In this document: positions 57,060 through 64,000 of the stretch, piece by piece | Layout: each line of letters opens with the position of its first letter | Numbering within the stretch: the first letter of the stretch is position 1 | Assembly: GCA_027924585.1 (NCBI GenBank) | Contig: BSBM01000870.1 | Span: 4,463,001-4,527,000 of the forward strand | Source of the DNA: Larix kaempferi | Lineage: Eukaryota > Streptophyta > Pinopsida > Pinales > Pinaceae | Length of the DNA: 64,000 bases | Direction: 5' to 3' | Notes under the pieces: model-generated | What the model was told of the DNA's origin: nothing | The model's database searches: none | What the model saw: only the letters and a program-made list of their open reading frames with translations | Translations under genes and position numbers: made by a program

Positions 57060-57905
57060 TTGCTCAAGATGAACTTGTAGGAGAACTAAGGAGGATTAAG
57101 CCCCCAACCTTTGATGGAGAGATAAAACACGAAGAATAAGTTGAAGCTTGGATGCTAGGACTTAGGAAGTTTTTTTCAGCTACATCATTACACCTCCAAC
57201 ATGGAAGCAAGAATAGCCATTTATCATTTGCAAGGTAAGGCATCCATTTGGTGGGATCACCTAGTTAAGCTGAAAGATATTAATGAGGATAGAATCACCT
57301 GGAGGAAGTTCAAGAAATACTTTCAGAAAGAGTACCTCTTGGAGCACTACTATGATAAAAAGATAGAGGAATTATTTGAACTCAAGTTAGGAAGTATGAC
57401 CATGGAAGCTTATGAGAAAAGGTTCCTAGAAATCCCGACTTATGCAGATTTTGTGAAAGATGAGAATGTGAAGATTCAAAGGTTCCTAAGTGGTCTACCA
57501 TCATTTTATAGAGACAAAATCCAATATGATAGACCAAAGATTCTGAAAGAAGTCATTTGGAAAGCAAAACACTTATATGGACTAAATAAGAGCAAGGAAC
57601 ATAACAACTGGAGAGATAAGAAAAGAGGTAAGCATGAATAGAGAAAGAAGGGATTCCAGCCTCCAACACACAGGAATAGTAGATCATATCAGCAAGGATA
57701 GCCAAGAGAAGAACAATTAGATAAAAGACCACTCGTTGAATGTTGGATCTGCAAGGAGAATCACTATGTTAGTCAATTCCCACATAAGAAAAATAATAAT
57801 AACAAATATCACCTTCAGAACATTCAAGAAGCCTCCACTATTGGAGAAGTTGGTGGAAGTATTCAGAGAATCTATGCATCCCTAGATGGAAGGCAAGTTG
57901 ATCAT
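57060..57905 (+). pseudogene. Chromovirus gag
   Basis: RIKPPTFDGE near 57090 starts the gag core. It continues at 57201-57641 with HLQGKASIWWDHL, TWRKFKKYFQKEY, MTMEAYEKRFLEI and RFLSGLPSFYRDKI, the classic Ty3 gag order. A stop lies at 57137. The zinc knuckle near 57737-57780 (CWICKENHYV) lacks its last cysteine, replaced by Phe. About 570 bp between the primer site and 57060 are non-coding or too decayed to read. Confidence 0.85.
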
Positions 57906-59831
57906 AAGTCTTGAATGATTAAGGTAATAGGTAAAATTGCTAATAAACCTATATCTATCTTGATTGATTCTGGATCTAGCAATAGTTACATTACACCTAT
58001 TTTAGTTGAGAAACTTTATTTAAAGAGAAGTAAAATTGAGACAACAAGTCTAGTACAGTTAGCTACCAGTACTAAGAGAAGAGTCACTGAATCCATAAGG
58101 AAGTGTCCTTTAGAAATGAATGGTCTAAAAACCTTTACATATTTAAAGATCATACCTCTAGGTTCTTATGATGTATTGGTTTGCATGGATTGGTTGGATG
58201 CACATAATGCCATCCTTGACTATCATAACAAAACTTATACATTTTTGGATGAAGGAGGAAACCGAGTGACAATGAAAGGTATACCTATACCTATATCCAT
58301 GAGGCAGATCTTGGATTTGAGAGTAAAGAAGTGTCTTAGGAAGGTTCTCAATTGTATGCAACCCATGTGGAAGAATCGAAAGAGGGAAGAGAGACAAAAG
58401 CATGATTACCACGTGTTACAAGAGTTTGCACATATATTTCAAGAATTGCCAGGAATGCCACTCGAGAGAGAGATTGAATTCACTATTGACTTAGTACCAG
58501 GAGAATTTCCTTCATCTAAGGCACCCTATAGAATGAGTACTAATGAGTTAAAAGAGCTACAAATGTAGTTGGAAGAGCTACTTAAGAAATGTTACATAAG
58601 ACCCAATGTTTCACATCAGGGAGCTCCAGTGTTCTTTGTAAAAAAGAAAGATGGAACTCTAGGACTCTACATAGACTATAGACAATTGAACAAAGCAACC
58701 ATTAAAAACAAGTATCCATTTCCAAGGATTGATGCCTTGTTTGATCAGATAAGAGGAGACAAAGTGTTTTCAAAAATAGATTTGAGATCAATCTATCACC
58801 AAGTTAGAATTACCAATGAAGATATTAGTAAGACAACATTCAGAACAAGATATGGTCATTATGATTTTACAGTGGTACCTTTTGGATTGACAAATGCACC
58901 AACAACCTTCATGTGTTTGATGAATGGAGTCTTTAGGAAGTATTTGGATAAGCTTGTGATTGTATTCCTAGATGACATCCTTATCTATTCTAAGACATAA
59001 AAAGAGCATGAAGAGCACCTAAGGTTAGTAATGCAAGTACTTAGAGAACACTAACTCTATTCCAAGTTAAGTAAGAGTTATTTTTATCATAGTAAGATCC
59101 ACTACTTAGGACACATTGTATCAGGGGAACGTATTTAAGTAGACCCTGAAAAGGTAAGAGCTATTATGGAATGGCCAACACCCAAAAATGTTTCTGAGGT
59201 AAGATATTTCATGGGATTAGCAGGATATTATCAGAGATCCATTGAGGGATTTTCAAATCTAGCTCATCCTATCACATGCTTGCAAAAGAAGGGTATGAAG
59301 TTCGAATGGACTTCTAGGTGCGAGGAAAGTTTTCAAAGGCTTAAGGAAATGCTTACCAGGGCACCAATCTTGAAGATTGCATATCCTAATGAAAGTTTTG
59401 TAGTATGCACATATGCATGTAAACATGGTATTGGTGGGTTATTAATTCAAGGTGGACATGTCACCAGTTTTGAATCCATAAAGTTGAAGGAACATGAAAA
59501 AAACTATGCTACTCATGACTTAGAACTTCCAGCTGTCGTGCATGCCCTAAAAAGGTGGAGACATTACTTGATGGGTAATCAATTCCAACTAAGAACTGAT
59601 CATAATGGTTTGAAGCACTTATTTGAGCAGCCCAATCTAAATGCAAGGCAAAGAAGATGGATGGATTTGTTGTGTAAATATGAATTTGACATCAATCACA
59701 TCAAAGGTAAAGAGAGCAAGGTGGAAAATTCACTTAGTAGTAAAATGCATGTGATGCACATAGCAGTTATCAGTACTAGTACATCTGATTTGAAAAATAA
59801 GATCATTAGAGCCAGTCTCACAGATGAATAA
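57906..59831 (+). pseudogene. Chromovirus protease, reverse transcriptase and RNase H
   Basis: Protease: ILIDSGSSNSYI near 57958-57993, catalytic DSG intact. [59 protein letters not shown] and [11 protein letters not shown] near 58960-58995. RNase H: FVVCTYACKHGIGGLL, where the first catalytic Asp (usually TDAS) reads TYAC, then LPAVVHALKRWRHYL and RTDHNGLKHL. The frame is unbroken from 57201 to 59831 apart from stops (for example 58566, 58998, 59052 and 59137), with no frameshift seen. Confidence 0.9.
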
Positions 59832-61000
59832 CACCAATAGGTAAAAGAAGGTCTACAACAACAACATATACCACATAAATTTAAAAAGTATAGGTTGGAA
59901 GAAAATGTAATTCTTAGATATAAAGACAATTATGAAAGAGATGCATGATGTTCCCTATGCTGGACATTCAGGATACCAAAAGAAAATAGCAGCAATAAAG
60001 AAGCAGTATTATTGGCTAGGTATGAAGAATGATGTTGCAGATTACATAGCTAGGTGCTTGGAATGTCAGAAAGTTAAAATTGAGCATTGGCATCCAACAG
60101 GATTATTGCAGCCATTACCAATACCTGAGTGGAAGTGGGATGTGGTAATGATATATTTTATCACCAAGTTTCCTAAGACAAGATCCTAGAATGATTCCAT
60201 CATGGTGGTGGTAGATAAGTTAACCAAAGTAGCACACTTTATTCCAGTAAAAACAACTCACAAGACAACCAACATTGCAGATATATATACGAAAGAGGTT
60301 GCCATATCGCATGGAATTCCGAAGACTATAATATCTAATAGAGATTCAAAATTTAATTCAAAATTTTGGAAAGGATTATTTGAAGGATTTGGAACAAGTT
60401 TGAACATGAGAACAACATACCATCCTCAAACAAATGGACAAACAAAGAGAGTGAATCAAGTGATTGAGCACATGTTAAGAATGTATGTGATGGATCAACC
60501 ATCCAAGTGGGAAGATTATCTGCACTTATTAGAATTTGCATATAATAATGGATACCATGCCTCACTAAAGATGAGTCCTTTTGAAGCTATGTATGGAAGA
60601 AAGTGCAACACTCCCATCAACTGGGACAATCCCACATACATAATCATTATTGGACCATAATTATTAAAGGACATGGAAGATTACATGGTTAAGATTGAGC
60701 AAAATTTGAATACAACTCAAGATAGACATAAGAGTTATGCAGATTAGAATAGAACTGATAGACACTTTAAAGTTGGAGACCATGTATTTTTGAAAGTTTG
60801 ACCCAATAAGTGCTCCTTGAACCCGGGGAACTGTTCCAAGCTTGTTGCTAGATAGAGTGGACCCTTAAAGATTTTAACTAGAATAGGACTAGTTGCCTAT
60901 GAACTTACTTTCCTTGCTTACATTAAAGTACATAATGTGTTCCATGTATCCTTATTGAAAACGTATGTGCCTGATACTAACCATGTAATTGATTGGATTA
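59832..61000 (+). pseudogene. Chromovirus integrase
   Basis: After a one-base frame change near 59850, integrase shows the zinc-binding region (GHSGYQKKIAAIKKQYYWLGM, CLECQKVK), the core WKWDVVMIYFI, SNRDSKF, and YHPQTNGQTKRVNQ. In the last block the catalytic Glu is Lys, so the enzyme would be inactive. A C-terminal GPL-type region follows to VSLLKTYVPDTNHVIDW near 60950-61000. Stops occur at 60187, 60658 and further on. Confidence 0.88.
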
Positions 61001-61019
61001 TGATACAAGTATTTCTGTA

Positions 61020-61452
61020 CACTTTATATCTCTGTTTTGACATAATAATGATTTTGCATAGTATACTTTGTTTTTCTGTTTGAAAGAGAATAATTTGGCC
61101 ATGAACCGAACCTACTACAAAATCTTAATATATAATATTGCTTTAAAGATGTTTCACACTATTCTACATAGTATACCTTGTTTTTTGTTTGAAAGAGAAT
61201 AGTTGTTCTGCATAGTATTCCTTGTTTTCTATTTGAAAGAGAATAATTATTCCGCATAGTACACCTTGTTTTTTTTTAAAGAAATTATTCTGCGTAGTAT
61301 ACTTTATACTTCCGATTAAAAAAAAATGTACATGGTACTAATTTTTTAATTATGCATAATGTACTTTATATTTTTCTATGTTGTACATGGTACTAATATT
61401 ATGATCCTGCATAGTATGTTTAAATTTTGCTTCACACACACACACACACACA
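61020..61452 (+). repeat. AT-rich array between integrase and chromodomain
   Basis: About seven degenerate units begin TGCATAGTATACTTTG or a close variant, near 61056, 61156, 61210, 61250, 61289, 61353 and 61411. The first three add TTTGAAAGAGAATA. A (CA)9 run closes the block near 61434-61452. Sequences on the two sides (60976-61010 and 61453-61490) resemble each other, both matching the DxNHVI stretch before the chromodomain. Confidence 0.7.
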
Positions 61453-61482
61453 TTGGTATTGATCATGTGATCAATTTAAAAT

Positions 61483-61668
61483 GTGATTAAGGTAGAACTG
61501 GAAGGGGATTTTCAAGTACAACATGTTGCCATTTTGGGCAGAAAAGTGAAAATGCTCCAGAACCGAGAGATCAAGCAAGTTAAGGTCCAATGGACCCACT
61601 ATAGTCCCAATGATGCCACTTGGGAATTGGAAGATGCTGTGAGGGAGGCATACCCTCATTTATTTTAA
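61483..61668 (+). pseudogene. Chromovirus chromodomain
   Basis: VAILGRKVKMLQNREIKQVKVQWTHYSPNDATWELEDAVREAYPHLF-type sequence, read in the same frame as integrase, is a C-terminal chromodomain. Such domains guide integration to particular chromatin. The aromatic positions Tyr and Trp (HYSPNDATWE) are present, but the first aromatic residue expected near the domain start is Leu. It is separated from integrase by the AT-rich array. Confidence 0.88.
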
Positions 61669-61730
61669 AAGAATATGATTTTTTTGTAATAATTATGTAA
61701 TAAGATATGCATCGAGGACGATGCATTATT

Positions 61731-62325
61731 TGTTGAAATATTGTAACTTCTAAGAATATTATATTTGTACTTTATTATTCCGGAGATGTTTCATTCCTCC
61801 GTGAAGACCTTATTGTATATCCGGAGATGTTTTATTCCTTCGTGGAGAATGTGGTAACTTGGGTTATTAGAATTCCCTAGTGGGGGTCGGCCCTGTATGA
61901 GTCATGTGGGTTAAAGGGTTATTAGACCACCCTAGTGGGGTCGGCCCTGTCACATTATGTTAAGTGGTTAAGTTGGGGCCGACCTAGTTAATGTAAAAGA
62001 CAAGTCGGAGTTGTGTATAAATAGAGGAGGTGTGTTCCTCATTTAACACACATTACACTCACTTGTGATTGGCGCATAGGTGAGGGAGAGATATGCTATG
62101 GAGGAGAAGGAGATCATGTCTAGGGTTTACATCTTTGTATCTGCTGGTCATCTATATTGAGGAAGCTTTGCTGGGTTTTCTACCCCATGAGGGTTTCCCA
62201 TGATAAATCTGTGTCTCTTGTGTTTATGCTGTGATTGTTGCTCTTTCAGTGATCTTGTATATGCTATTGTTGTGAAATGGAATGTAATGCTGATATTTTC
62301 CGTCTTAGCATATTGAATCTTAACA
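61731..62325 (+). repeat. 5' LTR of Copia element 2
   Basis: 595 bp, TGTTGA...TTAACA. The upstream half holds two internal tandem duplications: CCGGAGATGTTTCATTCC (61780 and 61821) and GGGTTATTAGA...GGGGTCGGCCCTG (61861 and 61917). The second is single in Copia 1. The TATA box lies at 62016-62024. Confidence 0.9.
62019..62044 (+). promoter_or_regulatory. TATA-box palindrome (Copia 2 LTR)
   Basis: AAAT and GAGGA on the left pair with TCCTC and ATTT on the right, one A unpaired, 26 bp overall, at the same distance from TATAAATAG as in Copia 1 and in the solo LTR. Confidence 0.65.
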
Positions 62326-62338
62326 TGGTATCAGAGCT
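62326..62338 (+). other. Primer-binding site, initiator tRNA-Met (Copia 2)
   Basis: TGGTATCAGAGCT directly after the LTR, complementary to initiator tRNA-Met; the following AGCCTGA also matches the Copia 1 sequence (AACCTGA) closely. Confidence 0.92.
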
Positions 62339-64000
62339 AGCCTGAAGGAAGGCAATGTATGGCACTTACGACACTTGCGACAATTTGAAGGTTAGGGTTT
62401 TGTATAGATAAAACCAGTCATCGTGGAACTTTCGCTATAAATCCATTTTGGTGAAGTTTCAAGATCTGAAACCTTTACAGGTCGGAGATAACATCCCCTT
62501 GTATCTTGTGTCCAAAGGAAAGCTTCTACTTTGTTGTAATTTGTGAGTTATGATCAGTACAAGTTAGGGTTTCTGCCTCTTCCAGATCTCAGTCATAAAT
62601 ATGTGACCTAGGAAAAAAGGTCACAACTTGGGCTAGGAAGTTCCAAATGAAATTTCGTAAAAATTGACAGGTAGGGCACGGACTGTAATTTCACAGATAC
62701 GATTTTTAGAGGCTGAAGTTGAACCAGTGACATGTGGCACGCGGTACAAGTTCGCTCTCCTATTTTATCCCATTAATAGGTCACGTTGCGACACTTGGCA
62801 TAACTCTCTCTCTCTCTCAGAAAATCCAATTGAGGTTAGACCTGTGGGTTGGAAATATGACAGGTCAGGCTACCACAAGACGAGGTTTTAGACCCTGTGA
62901 ATTCTTAATTTCAAAGATGCACTAGAAAGAATCAGGTGCATATTTCTGTCAAAACAGAATTGTTTTCTGAGCACCTTCATTCTTGGCTTATCACTGCTGC
63001 GGGAATTTAGGGCTACAGAGAAAGTTAGAATTTTTGGAATTGGAGTCCATGGATGAATGATCCTCATAAAAATCGAAATTTAGAGACCAATATTGAATTT
63101 TTTGGTTGGGCAGAAGGCTGGGCTTGATCAAACCCTAGTTCGGGATTTTGATCGGAAAGGTGGAAAATTAGGGCTTCTGCAAAAGTTGGAATTTTTTGAA
63201 GTTTGTGACCACGGCTGGAAGCTCCTCAGAAAAATCAAAGTTTAGAGCTTTGGATCAAAGCTTTTGATTGGGAAAAAGGGTGGGCTTCATCAAACCCTAG
63301 TTCAGGATCCTGTCCAGTGAATCCAGATGTTTCAAAGGCAATTTTGAGGGGTCAAATTTTGCAGTTTTCAAAATTGAAGTATACCTGCTTGATCAGCTGA
63401 ACAAGCCACATCTTTCCATCCATTCGGAAGTTTGAAATTCAAAGTTTGAATTTTTAGGGTTTCTCTGACAAACCCTAATCCAGGTCCAGATCCAGTTTCA
63501 GCAAATCAAAGTGGATTGGGTTAAAAGCAATCCTGATAGGTATGACTTCAGGAAATACAGGTATGTTTTGAAATCTGATTCTTGATTAATTTCATGATAT
63601 GTTTGTCTTGATATTATTGAGGTTAGTACAATTATGATTGTTTGATAATGAATAATATAAGACATTCATTAATTAGGGTTATGACACTTATGATTTTGCT
63701 AATGCACTTATGGTGTTGTATGAGGATGATGTTGTCTGCTAACAAGATATAGGTACATCAAGAAAGACAAATCAAGTTCTATGACCATGATGACATGAAG
63801 ACAAAGAGTAATCCATATTCTTTGATCACATAGAAGCTCTACTTACAAGGTATGTATGACTTTGTTCTACTATGATTAACTTATGAGATAGACAGGTTCT
63901 GGCACAAGGTCTCTAAATCATTGAAGAGAAGAAAGAAGATATTGTTTGGGTATGTTAAGACATAACCAAGCTTGATAATCTAGGTATGTTTTCTTGTATC
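62339..64000 (+). other. Copia 2 leader, no gene visible
   Basis: Long untranslated leader with repeated 'GGGCTTCATCAAACCCTAGT'-type blocks (near 63125 and 63285) and a (TC)n run near 62806-62818. The short frames at 62664-62925 show no family features. Gag probably begins beyond the window. Confidence 0.6.

Larger units (their letters stand above)
28984..61730 (+). mobile_element. Ty3/gypsy chromovirus, split by a 24.6-kb guest element
   Basis: Its 5' LTR starts TGTAACACCC at 28984, is interrupted at 30298/54883, and ends near 56272. A degenerate primer site follows, then gag, protease, RT, RNase H, integrase and a C-terminal chromodomain, in chromovirus order. The 3' LTR is not seen: a Copia element starts at 61731, shortly after a GAGGACGAT motif that in this lineage lies a little before the polypurine tract. 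Without the guest the visible part is about 8.2 kb. Joining the two LTR halves rests on the guest's near-perfect duplication. Confidence 0.75.
61731..64000 (+). mobile_element. Copia element 2, 5' part (runs past the window end)
   Basis: 5' LTR 61731-62325, primer-binding site TGGTATCAGAGC at 62326, and about 1.66 kb of leader to the window end. The LTR start TGTTGAAATATTGTAACTTC and promoter region are like those of Copia 1. The leader near 63460-63515 (CAAACCCTAATCCAGG, then AGATCCAGTTTCAGCA) matches the Copia 1 leader near 20745-20790. No gag frame is recognisable before 64000. It interrupts the chromovirus shortly after its chromodomain. Confidence 0.85.

Noticed and set aside
61731-62325. 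3' LTR of the chromovirus
   Set aside because: A tRNA-Met primer site follows directly and the start and promoter match the Copia LTR at 19655. A 3' LTR would not be followed by a primer site, and the chromovirus LTR starts TGTAACACCC.

Overview
This window is plant intergenic DNA made almost entirely of transposable elements nested in one another, plus one integrated DNA-virus fragment. No host protein-coding gene, rRNA, tRNA or CRISPR array could be supported. The organism is a vascular plant with a large, repeat-rich genome. The long low-GC spacers, the very large Ty3/gypsy elements with a third ORF and the integrated caulimovirid would fit a gymnosperm, but that is inference and the species cannot be read from the sequence.

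Left third (1-27240). A tRNA-derived SINE-like stretch lies near 395-625. Four LINE segments lie on the minus strand: near 1145-2100; 2911-4617, with a 14-bp target-site duplication; 5565-6300 (RNase H only); and a longer one at 9490-14520 with ORF1, endonuclease and reverse transcriptase. Two copies of a ~1.1-kb dispersed repeat (x-y) flank the long LINE. Copy A (6322-9480) was hit by a Copia LTR that is now a solo LTR (6451-8491), itself hit by a Ty3/gypsy LTR that is now solo (6711-8156). Copy B (14645-27240) was hit twice: by a 4.28-kb endogenous caulimovirid fragment (15225-19501, minus strand) and by a 7,245-bp Copia element (19655-26899) with 606-bp LTRs and a perfect TTTTC duplication.

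Right two thirds (27241-64000). The remains of a Ty3/gypsy element (about 27560-28983) are cut in the protease by a chromovirus whose 5' LTR begins at 28984. That LTR is split by a 24.6-kb Ty3/gypsy element (30299-54877). This element is in turn split inside its reverse transcriptase by an Athila-like Ty3/gypsy element on the opposite strand (35726-47763). The chromovirus resumes at 54883 with the rest of its LTR, gag-pol and a chromodomain (to 61668). It is then interrupted by a second Copia element (61731 to beyond the window), of which only the 5' LTR, primer-binding site and leader are visible.

All coding regions are broken by stops or frameshifts, so this is a graveyard of elements of different ages. 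Terminal-repeat comparison by eye agrees with the nesting order: about 10% in the first part of the LTRs of the 24.6-kb element, 3-4% in the first part of those of its Athila-like guest, and 10 differences in 606 for the first Copia element.

The points most worth a second look are: (1) a 26-bp palindrome on the TATA box of three related Copia LTRs, whose arms change in a compensatory way; (2) the caulimovirid fragment, whose ~1,165 codons stay in one frame with six stops and no frameshift, which ends at its tRNA-Met primer site, and whose empty site is present in the same window; (3) a third ORF carrying a shared motif and a coiled coil in both large Ty3/gypsy elements; and (4) several in-element minisatellites.
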